Source: Gaiellasilicea sp963731615 (lineage in GTDB: Bacteria; Actinomycetota; Thermoleophilia; Gaiellales; Gaiellaceae). Taken from it: a stretch of 64,000 nucleotides of DNA. Each line of letters begins with the position of its first letter. The first letter of the stretch is position 1. The position numbers were made by a program, and so were the translations under genes. The notes under the pieces are model-generated. The model was not told the origin of the DNA. It did no database searches and saw only the letters and a list, made by a program, of their open reading frames with translations. Location of the stretch: positions 372,001 through 436,000 of the forward strand of contig CAVSWD010000008.1 of the NCBI GenBank assembly GCA_963731615.1, read 5' to 3'. Positions 1 through 12,415 of this stretch are shown here, piece by piece.

Positions 1-1074
1 GGCGTCAGGCGAAGCACCGTCTCCCCCGCACTGCCGACGAGGAGCCCGGCTGCGAGACAATCGGCGACGATCGGGGCCGCGGGGCGGTCGAGCTCGGCGC
101 CGAGCATCAGGCCGCGGCCGCGCACCTCGACGACGCCGGGCAGTGCCGCGAGCCCGGCGGCGAGGCGCTCACCCCGAAGCAGGACCGACGCCAGCAGGGT
201 GTCGTCGAGCGCGTCGACGACCGCGCACGCTGCAGCGCACGTGACCGGATTCCCGCCGAAGGTGCTGCCGTGATCGCCGGGCTCGAGACCGGTCGGCGCC
301 CCGTCGGCGACGAGCAGCGCGCCGATCGGCAGGCCGTTCGCGAGCCCTTTCGCGAGCGTGACGGCGTCGGGCCTGACGTCGAGCTGCTCCCAGGCGAAGA
401 AGCTGCCGGTGCGCCCGACACCGCACTGCACCTCGTCGAAGACGAGCAGGGCGCCGTGCTCGTCGGCGAGCGTCCGCGCGGCTGCCAGGAACTCGACGCT
501 CGCCGAATGGATCCCGCCCTCGCCCTGCACGGGCTCGATCAGGATCGCCGCTGTGTCGCTGCCGACGACAGCCGCGAGCGTCTCGGCGTCGTTCAGGCGG
601 GCAAAGCGAGCGGCGGGCGCGAGCGGCTCCCACGGCGCGCGCTTGGCGGGCTGGCCCGTGACCGCGAGCGCGCCATGGGTGCGGCCGTGGAACGAGCCGT
701 CGAGCGCGACGACGACCGGTCTCCCGGCCGCCTTCTGCGCCCACTTCAGCGCCGACTCGATCGCCTCGGTGCCGGAGTTGCAGAAGAACGCGCGCGCGCC
801 GCCGAAGCGCTCGGACAGCAGCTCGGCGAGCCGGAGCATCGGCTCGGTCGAGTAGAGATTGGACGTGTGCCAGAGCTGATCGAGCTGCTCGTGCGCGGCC
901 GCGAGCGGCTGCCGGATGGCAGTGGCCGAGCGAGACGACTGCGATCCCGCCGAGCAGGTCGAGGTACCGGCGGCCGTCCGCGTCGGTCAGCCAGACGCCC
1001 TCGCCGGAGACGAACGTGACGTCGTGACGGGCATACGCAGGGAGCAGCGCCGCGCCCGTCGCGGTCGCGCTCAC
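1..1074 (-). CDS. argD: Acetylornithine aminotransferase, 3' end outside window, frame broken
   Basis: PLP-dependent aminotransferase of arginine synthesis (N-acetylglutamate semialdehyde to N2-acetylornithine). The N-terminus reads VSATATGAALLPAYARHDV and continues to the class III pattern YLDLLGGIAVVSLGHCHP. After that residue the frame shifts: dropping one base near position 915 restores AAAHEQLDQLWHTSNLYST, followed by FFCNSGTEAIESALK. The GTG start at 1074 overlaps the argB stop by four bases (GTGA), so the gene is the last visible member of argC-argJ-argB-argD. The C-terminus lies beyond position 1. Other class III aminotransferases (GABA, ornithine) are excluded mainly by the operon. 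Confidence 0.88.
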
Positions 1075-1737
1075 GCCAGCACCGCCGTGGCGCCGATCTC
1101 GGCGTCGACGCCGCCGCGCACAGCCTCGACCGCCGCGCGCAGCTTCGGCACGATCCCACCGCCGAGGGCGCCCGTGTCCAGCAGCCGCTGCGCCTCCGCG
1201 ACGCGGATCGACGACTGCACGGCACCGCCGAGCAGGAGGCCGGGCACGTCGGTGACGAAGAGCAGCTTCTCGGCGCCGAGACCGACCGCGAGCGCGGCCG
1301 CAGCCTCGTCGGCGTTGACGTTGAGCGGGCCCGCTGGCGAGCGGCGCGACGACCGGAATCAGCCCTGCTGCAAGCGCCGCTTCGATCGGCGCTGGGCACG
1401 AGGGCACGGCGGAGCCGACGAGGCCGAGCTCGGGAACCTGCACCGCCGCAAGCCCGATCTCGTCACCGAAGAGCGGCACGGCCAGCGGCCCGATCGCGGC
1501 GCAGACGCCGGCGTTGACGACGGCGAACGAGGCGCGAACGACGGCCAGCGCGGCGCTGCTCGTCACCCGTCTGCCGTCGACGAAGCGGATCTCCAGCCCG
1601 GCACGCTCCAGCTCTGCCGAGATCTGCGGCCCGGCGCCGTGCACGACGCAGACCTCGTGCGACTGTGCGAGCGCGAGCGCCGGTGCGGCCGCCTCGGCCG
1701 CGACCGCACCGCCGACCTTGAGGACGATCCGGCTCAC
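1071..1737 (-). CDS. argB: Acetylglutamate kinase, frame broken once
   Basis: Second step of arginine synthesis, phosphorylation of N-acetylglutamate. The start VSRIVLKVGGAVAAEAA carries the Lys-Val-Gly-Gly phosphate-binding motif of amino acid kinases, then VCVVHGAGPQIS. Around 1330 the frame moves by one base: removing a single base yields GPLNVNADEAAAALAVGLGAEK, the substrate-binding NVNADEAA signature, then FVTDVPGL. About 221 residues after repair, short for ArgB (250-300). The GTG start at 1737 lies inside one arm of a perfect 13-bp hairpin (1732-1760), so initiation may depend on translational coupling from argJ or on hairpin opening. Confidence 0.88.
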
Positions 1738-1840
1738 GAGCCAGTCCCTGGCTCGTGAGCTTTGGGGGGTGTGGGGGGACTTGGAAGTCCCCCACAGAGC
1801 AGAAGAAGGGGGCTCGTGGGGGAAACATGGTTTCCCCCAC
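1732..1840. repeat. Three tandem palindromes between argJ and argB
   Basis: Three consecutive near-perfect hairpins. First: arms 1732-1744 and 1748-1760, 13 bp, 3-nt loop. Second: stem 1774-1782 with 1785-1793 (GGGGGACTT / AAGTCCCCC) plus flanking GTG/CAC. Third: arms 1816-1826 and 1830-1840 (GTGGGGGAAAC / GTTTCCCCCAC), 11 bp, loop ATG. The last two share GTGGGGG-type arms. No U-tract follows, so they are not plain terminators; a REP/BIME-like repeat cluster is the best description. Confidence 0.75.
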
Positions 1841-1863
1841 GGGAGCGAGCGCAAGCGAGCGAC

Positions 1864-3028
1864 TCATGTGCGGTAGTCCGCGTTGATGCGGACGTAGTCG
1901 TAGGAGAGGTCGCTCGTCAGGTAGCCGGCCGCTCCGTCACCGAGGCCGAGGTCGAGCGCGATCTTGCAGACGCCGTTCCCGACGTCCGGCTCGACACCGA
2001 GCGGCGCACCTCGCTCCAGCACGACGGTGCCGTTGTAGGACAGCGTCACCAGATCCGACGTCGACCGTCGCGAAGCCGCCGTTCCAGGGTGCCGACCCGG
2101 CTGCCGCCAGCACGCGGCCCCAGTTCGCGTCGTGGCCGAAGAGCGCGGTCTTGACGAGCGGCGAGGTGGCGATGCGAGCCGCGATCGCGCGCGCCTGGGC
2201 TGCGTCGGCCGCGCCGGTCACCTCGATCTCGGCCAGCACTGTCGCGCCTTCGCCGTCGGCGACGATCTGCTGCGCGAGGTCGTCGCAGACGCGACCCAGG
2301 GCGAGCGCGAAGGCGGTGTCGGACGCGGGCGTGCGCTCGATCCCGCTCGCGCCGTTCGCGAGCAGACAGACGGCGTCGTTGGTCGAGCACTCGCCGTCGA
2401 CCGAGATCGAGTTGAAGCTGCGGTCGACCGCCGGCCGCAGGAAGCCGATCGCCTCGCCGGGCTCGAGCGGGTAGTCGGTCGTGACGACGGCGAGCATCGT
2501 CGCGAGCTGCGGGTGGATCATCCCGGAGCCCTTCGCCATCCCGCCGACGGTGAACCCGCCGAGCGAGACCACCGATTCCTTCGTCCGCGTGTCGGTGGTC
2601 AGGATCGCCGCAGCCGCGTCGAGCCCTCCCGCCGGTGACAGCGCCGGCACGGCCTGCCGCAGCCCACCGAGAACCTTCTCCAGCGGCAGCAGCGCGCCGA
2701 TCACCCCGGTCGAGAGGACGAGCACCTCCTCCGCGTCGAGGTCGAGCAGGCGGCCGGCCTCGGCAGCGGTCGCCAGCGCATCGAGCTCGCCGCGCTCGCC
2801 GGTGGCGGCGTTCGCGACGCCGGAGTTGATCACGATCGCCTGCGGCTCCGCAACGGCGAGATGCTCCTTCGAGACGACCACCGGGGCGGCGAGCACCTGG
2901 TTGACGGTGAACATCGCCGACCCGACCGCGGGAACCGTCGAGCGGACGACCGCCAGGTCCTTGGCGTTGCGCCGGATCCCAGCGCGGACGCCCGAGGCTG
3001 CGAATCCCTTGGCCGCCGTGACGCTCAA
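1864..3028 (-). CDS. argJ: Bifunctional ornithine acetyltransferase / N-acetylglutamate synthase, frame broken once
   Basis: ArgJ moves the acetyl group from N2-acetylornithine to glutamate, recycling acetate in arginine synthesis. The N-terminal part reads GFAASGVRAGIRRNAKDLA and the autocleavage site KGSGMIHPQLATMLAVVTTD is present (cleavage before the Thr of ATM). Near 2053 an extra base breaks the frame; the last 60 residues (TLSYNGTVVLERGAPLG to NADYRT) are in another frame. TTG start at 3028 overlaps the argC stop. About 387 residues after repair, normal for the family. Presence of ArgJ implies the cyclic pathway. Confidence 0.9.
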
Positions 3029-4004
3029 ACCAGGACTCCCGAGAGGCGCAGCCCTGCGGTCTCGGGCAGCCCGAGCGCGAGGTTGGCGTTCTGAACGGCC
3101 TGCCCCGCGGCGCCCTTGCCGAGATTGTCGAGCGCGCAGACGACAATGCCAGTGCCGGTCGCGCGGTCCGTGAAGACGCCGATCTCCGCGGCGTCGCTGC
3201 CCTGGACGCGCGAGAGCTCGGGCGCCATCCCCTCGGGCAGGACGGTGACGGCGGCCGAGGTCGCATACGCCGCCTCGAGCGCATCGCGGAGCTCGGCCGA
3301 GCGGCTGCACGTAGCAGGTCGCGAGCAGCCCGCGCCGGACGGGCAGCAGGTGCGGGACGAAGCAGACCGGAAAGCCGAGCGCCTGCTCGAGCTCGGGCGC
3401 GTGCTGGTGCGAGCCGACCTTGTACGGGACGACGTTCTCGAGCACGCTGCCCGCATGCGAGGCGGGCTTCAGCGCCCGCCCGGCGCCGGAGACGCCCGAC
3501 TTCGCGTCCACGATCACGCCCGCCGGCTCGATCAGACCGGCGAGCGGCGCGAGCGCGAGCAGGATCGCAGTCGCGTAGCAGCCGGGGTTTGCGATCAGCT
3601 GCCTGGCCGGCGGGAAGAGCTCCGGAATCGCGTAGCTCCAGTCGCCGAGCTCGCGCGGCCGCGGATGGTCGAAGCCGTACCAGCCCGGATAGAGATCCGC
3701 GTTCCGAAGGCGGTGCGCGCCCGAGAGATCGACGACGACGCGCGCCTCCCGGGGGCACGAGCGCCGCGGCACGCTCGTGGTCGAGGCAGCAGAAGAGGAC
3801 GTCCGCGCCGGCGGCGAGAGCCTCGTCGTTGGCGACGAACGCCGGCAGGTGGCCGTTCAGGCGGGGATCGAGCGCACCCGCCGGTGCGCCGGCGAGCGAG
3901 TCCGAGCCGAGCGCGATCAGCTCGAGCTGTGGATGGGCCAGCACCCGGTCGAGCGTCTCCTGCCCGGAATAGCCGGAGGCGCCGAGGATCGCAGTCGTGA
4001 CCAT
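3025..4004 (-). CDS. argC: N-acetyl-gamma-glutamyl-phosphate reductase, frame broken twice
   Basis: NADPH-dependent third step of arginine synthesis. N-terminus MVTTAILGASGYSGQETLDR holds the Rossmann GASGYSG motif; the catalytic region ANPGCYATAILLALAPL gives the active-site Cys. Two single-base breaks are visible: one in a run of five C near 3755 and one near 3310; deleting one base at each joins ALVP to REARVVVDLSGAHR and QPLG to ELRDALEAAY. About 325 residues. First gene of the operon. Start ATG 4004 lies six bases after a CATAAT hexamer, implying a leaderless transcript. Confidence 0.9.
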
Positions 4005-4005
4005 A

Positions 4006-4033
4006 TGCGTATTATGCAGATACAATGATTGTT
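4006..4033. promoter_or_regulatory. Divergent argC/carA promoters with putative ArgR operator
   Basis: The two ATGs are only 29 bp apart. On the minus strand CATAAT (4016-4011) precedes argC by 6 nt; on the plus strand TACAAT (4021-4026) precedes the second carA ATG by 7 nt. Between and overlapping them lies TGCGTATTATGCA (4006-4018), an imperfect dyad with one mismatched pair. Its A/T-rich centre with TGC/GCA ends resembles arginine-repressor boxes. ArgR control of both arg and car is well known; binding here is inferred. Confidence 0.5.
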
Positions 4034-5126
4034 ATGCCAACGCATCTGGTGCTAGAGGACGGCACCGTCTTCGCGGCGCGCTCCGTCGGTGCGCCCGGCG
4101 TCGCCGCGGGCGAGGCGTGCTTCACGACCGCGTCGGCCGGCTACGAGCAGGCGGTCACCGACCCGAGCTACGCGCGCCAGGTGCTCGCGTTCGCGTCGCC
4201 CCTGGTCGGCAACTACGGCGTCGACGAGCGGCTGCTCGAGTCCGACCGCGTCTGGACGGAGGGCGTCGTCATGCGCCGTGCGCGCCCCGGCTGGTCGGCG
4301 TGGCTCGCGGCGCGTGGCGTCGTCGCGGTCGAGGAGGTCGATACGCGCGCGCTCGTGCGGCGGCTGCGCACGGACGGAGCGATGCGGTGCGCGCTCGGGA
4401 CCGGCACGCCGGAAGAGCTGCACGCCCGAGCCCTTGCGCAGCCGCACCTCGACTGGCCGCGGATGCTCGCGGAGCCGGCGCTCGCGTCTCCGCCGCCCGC
4501 ACTCGAGACGTGCGTCGCGGAGCCGTACACGGTCGGCTCCGGCCCGCGCGTCGTCGTGCTCGATCTCGGCTGCAAGCGCTCGATCGTGCGCCGGCTCGTC
4601 GAGACGGGCGTGCAGGCCGTCGTCGTTCCCGGCACGTGGGACGCCGACGCGGTGCTGGCGCTCGAACCGGCCGCGGTGCTGGTCGGCAACGGGCCCGGCG
4701 ACCCGGCACAGCTCGCCGGCCCGGTGGAGACGGTGCGTGGGCTGCTCGGGCAGGTGCCGCTCTTCGGCATCTGCCTCGGCCACCAGCTCGTCGCGCTCGC
4801 GCTCGGCCTGCGCACCTTCAAGCTCCCGTTCGGACATCGTGGCGCCAACCACCCCGTCCGCGTCACCGGCTCGAAGCGGGTGCTCGTCACCGCCCAGAAC
4901 CACGGTTTCGCGGTCGAGCCCGGCGACGCCGCCGAGGTCAGCCACGTCTCGCTCAACGACGGCACCGTCGAGGGACTGGCGGGAGACGGATTCCTCACCC
5001 TCCAGTTCCATCCCGAGGCCGCGCCCGGCCCGCACGACGCCCTGCCCTTCTTCGACCGCATCGCCACGGCATGCGTGGGTGGCCGCGCGATGCCGCGTCT
5101 CAGTCGCGGTCATAGCCCCGCTATGA
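4034..5126 (+). CDS. carA: Carbamoyl-phosphate synthase small (glutaminase) subunit
   Basis: Supplies ammonia from glutamine to CarB for arginine and pyrimidine synthesis. N-terminal CarA domain MPTHLVLEDGTVFAARSVG, then class I amidotransferase domain with VGNGPGDPAQL, nucleophile region FGICLGHQLVALALG (Cys) and catalytic HPEA near the end. I prefer ATG 4034 over ATG 4025 because the upstream TACAAT box would overlap the earlier start. Recognisable homology stops near 5070 (FFDRIATAC). The same frame stays open to 5491 across carB; one extra base near 5080-5100 would give a stop at 5126, the end I give. The true 3' end is uncertain. Confidence 0.85.
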
Positions 5127-5128
5127 CC
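5108..5128. repeat. Hairpin in the carA-carB junction
   Basis: Perfect 9-bp stem GGTCATAGC (5108-5116) and GCTATGACC (5120-5128) with loop CCC. It sits where carA homology has ended and before carB begins. It could be a translational attenuator or a small palindromic repeat; no U-tract follows. Confidence 0.5.
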
Positions 5129-5173
5129 ACTCCCTGCGTCCTGCTCGCACACCCGAGCGCACTCAGCCGACGC

Positions 5174-7805
<2,632 letters not shown>

Positions 7806-7818
<13 letters not shown>

Positions 7819-8033
7819 CCCTGCTCGAGGAGCTTCAGCCGATGCTCGAGCTGCGCGAGGCGAAGCTCGATCGCGTCGAGCTGCTCGCGGCGGGCGAGCC
7901 CGAGTTCGTGCGCCACCCGCCCGGCGGTGTCCTGAGGCAGGTCGCCGAGTTTCTCGACGCCGCTCCGCAGCTGCGTTCCCAGCTCGTCGAGGAGCTGGCG
8001 CAGCGCGAACGCGCCGTTATCTGGCGCGGCCAT
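7806..8033 (-). CDS. Small coiled-coil protein, UbiK/BMFP-like
   Basis: 75 residues: MAAPDNGAFALRQLLDELG, then a helical stretch ending in RREQLDAIELRLAQLEHRL. The layout (amphipathic helix, then REQLDA...LEHRLK heptads) resembles the UbiK/BMFP family of small trimeric coiled-coil membrane-associated proteins, but similarity is by eye. ATG 8033 lies inside the 3' end of secDF (17-base overlap), so it is the last gene of tgt-yajC-secDF. It overlaps the end of carB by 13 bp on the opposite strand. Function not known. Confidence 0.65.
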
Positions 8034-10803
8034 GTGGCCGGGTCGAGCGCCGCTGGCGCCGGCGCTCTCGCTTCGACTGGTCTCCGGCGGCCGCCGGCGC
8101 AGCCTCGGGTTCGCCCTCGTCGAGACCGCCCTGGAAAACGTCCGTCAGCTCGGGAGTCGGCTGCGCCGCCAGGAGCTCCTCGGCGTCCTTCAGCAGGCCG
8201 CCGACCGAGCCGGCGTCGGCGTAGCCCACGTCGTCCCGCCGCCGCGCGTACTCGGGCTCGCGCTCCTTCAGCACGGCGACGAGCGGCGCGGCGATGAAGA
8301 TCGAGGAGTAGGCGCCTGCGCCAATGCCCACGAGCAGTGCGAAGGCGAAGTCCCGCAGCGTCTCGCCGCCGAAGAAGTAGAGCGTCGCGATCGGCAGCAG
8401 CGTGATGAACGTCGTCGCCAGCGAGCGCGGGATCGTCTCCCACAGCGACACGTTCGCGAGCGTCCGGAACGACGCCCGCCGCATCAGCGGGATGTTCTCG
8501 CGCACGCGGTCCAGGATGATGATCGTGTCGTAGATCGAGTACCCGAGCACGGTCAGCACCGCGGCGACCGTTGCGGTCGTCACCTCCCGCCCGAGCAGGG
8601 CGTAGATGCCGACGGTGATCAGGACGTCGTGGAGCAGCGAAACCATCACCGGCCCGGCGAACTTCGGCTGGAAGCGGAATGAGATGTAGATCGCGACCAG
8701 GAGCAGCGAGACCAGGATCGCGAGGATCGCGCCCTCGAGGATCTGGCGGCCGAAGCTCGCCGAGACGGTCTGCACGCTCGAGACGGCGTCGAACGACGTT
8801 GCCAACGCCCTCGTCAACTGCGTCTGCTCCGCCGGCGCGAGCTCCTCGGTCTGGATCTGGAACTCGCTGTATTGCTCGCCGCCGATCTCCTCACCACGGC
8901 CCAGGATCTGCGCATTGCCCTCGCCGAGCTTCGCCGCCTCGGCGCGGACGTCCTCGAGCGCCACGGGATCGGGCGTCTCGAACGTGACCTTCGTGCCGCC
9001 CTCGAAGTCGATGCCGAGGTTGAGGCCCTTGACGGCGATCGCGCCGAGCGAGATGAGCAGCACGACTCCGGAGATCGCAAACCAGCGGTTGCGCATGCCG
9101 ATGAAGTCGCGCCGGATCCAGGACGGCGGCTCGCCCTCGGCGCCCATCAGCTTCGGGTTGTCGAACCACTTGAAGCCGGCCAGCAGCCCGAGGATCGCAC
9201 GCGTCGCCGCGACCGCGGTCAGCAGCGATATCAGCGTTCCGATCAGGAGCATCAGCGCGAAGCCCTTGACGCCTGCGGTCGCGACGAGGAACAGCACCAT
9301 GGCGGTGATCGCGGTGACGACGTTCGCGTCGACGATCGTCGCAAAGCCCTTCCCGTAGCCCGCTGCGATCGCGGCCCGTACCGACTTGCCGGCGCGATAC
9401 TCCTCCTTCACGCGCTCGAAGATGACGATGTTCGCGTCGGCGGCCACCCCCAACGTCAGGATCATCCCGGCGAAGCCCGGCAGGGTCAGCGTCACGTTGA
9501 AGATCAGGATCGCGGCATACAGGAAGGCCGCGTAGATCCCGAGCCCGATCACGGCGACGACGCCGAGCACGCGGTAGAAGATGAGCAGGAAGAGCGCGAC
9601 GACGAGAAGACCGGCGATCGCCGCCTGCCAGGCCTCGCGGAGGGAGTCCTTGCCGAGCGTCGCCGAGATCGCGGTCGTCTCGAGCGTCGTGAAGGTGACG
9701 GGCAGCGCACCGGTCTGGAGCACGAGCGAAAGATCCTTTGCCTCCTGCAGGTCGCCGATGCCGGTGATCTGGGCGCCGTTCGAGCCGCTGATCCCGTTCG
9801 GATACTGCTCCCAGTCGATCGACGGCCATGACTTGATCTCGCGGTCGAGCACGATCGCGAAGTGCTGCGTGATCTTCTGGCCACCCGAGAGGAGCGACGC
9901 CTGCTTGCCTCGGCGGGCCTCTTCGGCCGTGATGTCGCCGAACTTGTCGGCGCCGTCGTTCGTGAACTGCATCAGGACGATCGGCTCGCCGGTGGTCGTG
10001 TCGAAGTCTGCCCGCGTGCCCGAGAGCTTGAGGTCGTCACCCCGCATCTCCGGCACTTCCCTCGGGCCCTGCGCGGTCTGGAACGTTCCGAACCGCGCCA
10101 GATAGTAGGCGTCCGAGGTCGGATTGACCGCATCGACGCCCGGGCAGACGACCTCGCCGATGCCGCACTCGAGCACGACCGTCTTCGGCGGCACGCCGAA
10201 GACCTTCCAGCCCTTGGGAAGGGTGCCCACTTTCCCGGCCTTCTTGACGACATTGGTCTGAAGCAGCTCGTCCTTGTCCCCCTTCGGCCCGGCGCGCAGC
10301 TTCTGCTTGTCGTCGAACAGGTACCACGTCGTCTTCGTGTCGTCCTTGACCAGGGCCTGCTGACCGGCGAGGAGGGCATAGAGCGACTCCTTCGCGACCG
10401 GAAAGCCCTGCACGCCCTTCGACGGCGCGACGAGGTTCGACTCGAGGTCGAAGAGCTCGAGCTGTGCGGTCTTGCCGAGGATCTCGATCACCTGATCCGG
10501 GTTCTTGATTCCCGGCAGGTCGATCACGATCTGGTCGTCGCCCTGCTTGCGGATCTCGGGCTCGGCGACGCCGAGCCGGTCGACGCGGTCGCGCAGGATC
10601 TCGACCGAGCGGTCGAGGTCGGACTCCTGCAGATCACGGTTCGGAGGCGGAACCGCCTGAAGCGTCACCTCGAGCCCGCCCTGAAGGTCGAGGCCGAGCG
10701 TCGGCTCCTGGTGCAGGGGCGACGCCGGGAAGACGAGCAGAGCGACGCCGATGAGGCCGGCGGCGATCAGGGCGACGAGAGTGAGGTGAGGTCGGCGGTT
10801 CAT
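8017..10803 (-). CDS. secDF: Fused protein translocase subunit SecDF
   Basis: 928 residues. SecD half: N-terminal membrane helix (LTLVALIAAGLIGVALLVFP), the family box GLDLQGGLEVTLQA, periplasmic domain, and membrane segments with FAGMILTLGVAADANIVIFERVKEE near residue 450. SecF half begins near residue 570 with IRRDFIGMRNRWFAISG, has LNLGIDFEGGTKV, and ends with VLTVLGYSIYDTIIILDRVRENI and further helices. The two are one polypeptide, as in Bacillus; many actinobacteria keep separate genes. The C-terminal tail of about 80 residues is charged and Arg-rich. SecDF uses the proton gradient to pull exported proteins across the membrane. yajC precedes it by 14 bp. Confidence 0.96.
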   Translation of the reverse strand: MNRRPHLTLVALIAAGLIGVALLVFPASPLHQEPTLGLDLQGGLEVTLQAVPPPNRDLQESDLDRSVEILRDRVDRLGVAEPEIRKQGDDQIVIDLPGIKNPDQVIEILGKTAQLELFDLESNLVAPSKGVQGFPVAKESLYALLAGQQALVKDDTKTTWYLFDDKQKLRAGPKGDKDELLQTNVVKKAGKVGTLPKGWKVFGVPPKTVVLECGIGEVVCPGVDAVNPTSDAYYLARFGTFQTAQGPREVPEMRGDDLKLSGTRADFDTTTGEPIVLMQFTNDGADKFGDITAEEARRGKQASLLSGGQKITQHFAIVLDREIKSWPSIDWEQYPNGISGSNGAQITGIGDLQEAKDLSLVLQTGALPVTFTTLETTAISATLGKDSLREAWQAAIAGLLVVALFLLIFYRVLGVVAVIGLGIYAAFLYAAILIFNVTLTLPGFAGMILTLGVAADANIVIFERVKEEYRAGKSVRAAIAAGYGKGFATIVDANVVTAITAMVLFLVATAGVKGFALMLLIGTLISLLTAVAATRAILGLLAGFKWFDNPKLMGAEGEPPSWIRRDFIGMRNRWFAISGVVLLISLGAIAVKGLNLGIDFEGGTKVTFETPDPVALEDVRAEAAKLGEGNAQILGRGEEIGGEQYSEFQIQTEELAPAEQTQLTRALATSFDAVSSVQTVSASFGRQILEGAILAILVSLLLVAIYISFRFQPKFAGPVMVSLLHDVLITVGIYALLGREVTTATVAAVLTVLGYSIYDTIIILDRVRENIPLMRRASFRTLANVSLWETIPRSLATTFITLLPIATLYFFGGETLRDFAFALLVGIGAGAYSSIFIAAPLVAVLKEREPEYARRRDDVGYADAGSVGGLLKDAEELLAAQPTPELTDVFQGGLDEGEPEAAPAAAGDQSKRERRRQRRSTRPHGRAR

Positions 10804-10817
10804 TCGCGGGGAGCAGA

Positions 10818-11141
10818 TTAGCTGCGGACTTGCTCGTTCCGCTCGGTTTCGGCAGGCTCGAGCAAAGGCTTTACATCCACCTCATCGTCGGGCGGCAGCA
10901 CTGCGGCCACCGCGCGGCGAGCGACGCGCACTTGCGTGCCCGGCGCGATCTCGACGAGCAGCTCGTCCTCCTCGCCGATGCCTTCCACACGGCCGTAGAG
11001 GCCGCCGACGGTGAGGATCTCGTCGCCGACCTCGACGCTCGCGACCAGCTCGCGCTGTGCCTGAGCGCGACGCCGGCTCGGCATGATCAGGAACAGCCAG
11101 AGCAGCGCAAACATGGCGACGAGAACGATCAGTTGTGGCAA
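10818..11141 (-). CDS. yajC: Preprotein translocase accessory subunit YajC
   Basis: 107 residues. One N-terminal membrane helix (LIVLVAMFALLWLFLIMPSR) then the family pattern RRRAQAQRELVASVEVGDEI and VGGLYGRVEGI. The C-terminal 30 residues are acidic and variable. YajC joins SecDF in the holotranslocon; its position between tgt and secDF is the widely conserved order. The start lies 13 bp inside the 3' end of tgt, so the two are translationally coupled. Confidence 0.95.
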   Translation of the reverse strand: MPQLIVLVAMFALLWLFLIMPSRRRAQAQRELVASVEVGDEILTVGGLYGRVEGIGEEDELLVEIAPGTQVRVARRAVAAVLPPDDEVDVKPLLEPAETERNEQVRS

Positions 11142-12260
11142 GGGTCCTCCTGTGGGCCGCCGGTGAGCCTGGCGAGCGCGGAGGCCGTGTACGCCCCCAG
11201 CTCGCCGCGTTCGATCGCCGCCCGCGCGCCCGCGGTCAGTTCGAGTAGGAACTGAAGATTATGCAGACTCAGGAGCCTGTGGCCGAGTAGTTCTTCCTGG
11301 TTGACGAGATGGCGGATGTAGGCGCGGGAGAAGCGCGAGCAGGCCGGACAGGTGCAGCCCTCCTCGAGGGGACGCGGATCCGAGGCGAAGCGCGCGTTGC
11401 GCAGGTTCAGCCGCCCGGTCGCGGTGAGCGCGGAGCCGGTGCGCGCCGTCCGCGTCGGCAGGACGCAGTCGAACATGTCGATGCCGGCCCCGATCACGCG
11501 CAGGATCCCCTCTGTGTCCCCGATCCCCATGAAGTAGCGCGGCCTATCGCCGGGAAGGAGCGGCGCCGCCCAGCCGGTCGCCTCGAACATCTCCTCGCGG
11601 CTCTCCCCCACGGCGAGGCCGCCGAGCGCGTACCCGTCGAAGCCGAGCGCGGTGATCTTCCTCGATCGAGCGGCGCCGGAGCTCCGGGTCGGCGGCACCC
11701 TGTGCGATCCCGAAGACGAGCTGGCCTGGAGCACGCTCCTCCTCGCGCTGGCGCGCCGCCCACAACGTCGTCAGGCGCACCGCCTCCTCGAGCTCGGCCC
11801 GCGGGACATCGGCAGGCGGGCAGATGTCGAACGCCATCGCGATGTCGGAGCCGAGATTGCGCTGGATCCGCGCGGCCAGCTCGGGTGAGAAGCGCGCCGT
11901 CGCGCCGTCGTAGACGGAACGAAAGGTGACGCCGCCGTCGTCGACCTCGAGCAGCGTGTCTCGGAGCGAGAAGACCTGGAAGCCGCCCGAGTCGGTCAGG
12001 ATCGGCCCGTCCCAGCCGGAGAAGCGGTGCAGGCCGCCGAGCCCGGCGATCAGCTCGTCCCCGGGCCGGAAGTGCAGGTGGTAGGTGTTGCCGAGGATGA
12101 TCTGCGAGCCGACCGCGCGCAGCTCGTCCGGATCGAGGCTCTTGACGGTGCCCTTGGTGCCGACGGGCATGAACGCGGGCGTCTTCACCTCGCCGTGCGC
12201 GGTGCGAAGGACCCCGGCGCGCGCCGCGCCGTCGGTGGCGGTGACCTCGAAGGCTGACAC
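11129..12260 (-). CDS. tgt: Queuine/preQ1 tRNA-ribosyltransferase, frame broken once
   Basis: Exchanges guanine-34 in GUN-anticodon tRNAs for the queuosine precursor. Signatures: KTPAFMPVGTKGTVKSL, IILGNTYHLHFRPG, the nucleophile-acceptor region LTDSGGFQVFSL, then after the break GGLAVGESREEMF, GIDMFDCVLPTR and the zinc site CTCPACSRFSRAYIRHL with His in SLHN. An extra base near 11655 separates RSIEE from ITALGFDGYALGGL. GTG start 12260 follows TAAGCT by 6 nt, so the mRNA looks leaderless. Heads tgt-yajC-secDF. queA (13.8-14.7 kb) and queG (31.4 kb) complete much of the late queuosine pathway in the window. Confidence 0.94.
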
Positions 12261-12272
12261 GCTCGGAGCTTA
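12261..12272 (-). promoter_or_regulatory. -10 box and leaderless start of tgt
   Basis: On the minus strand TAAGCT (12272-12267) is followed by exactly six bases and the GTG start of tgt. No Shine-Dalgarno sequence fits. The spacing places the transcription start at the start codon. Confidence 0.5.
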
Positions 12273-12415
12273 GGGATACGATCGTGCTGCGCGTTCGAGG
12301 GCGCATCCGGTCCGCGGGCAGGGCAGAGCCCACCTCGTCGCAACGCGATCGGCACCGACGCGATCTCGTCTCCGCCCGACAACGCGGACAGCGGGCCTCG
12401 ATGGAGGAGGTCGTG

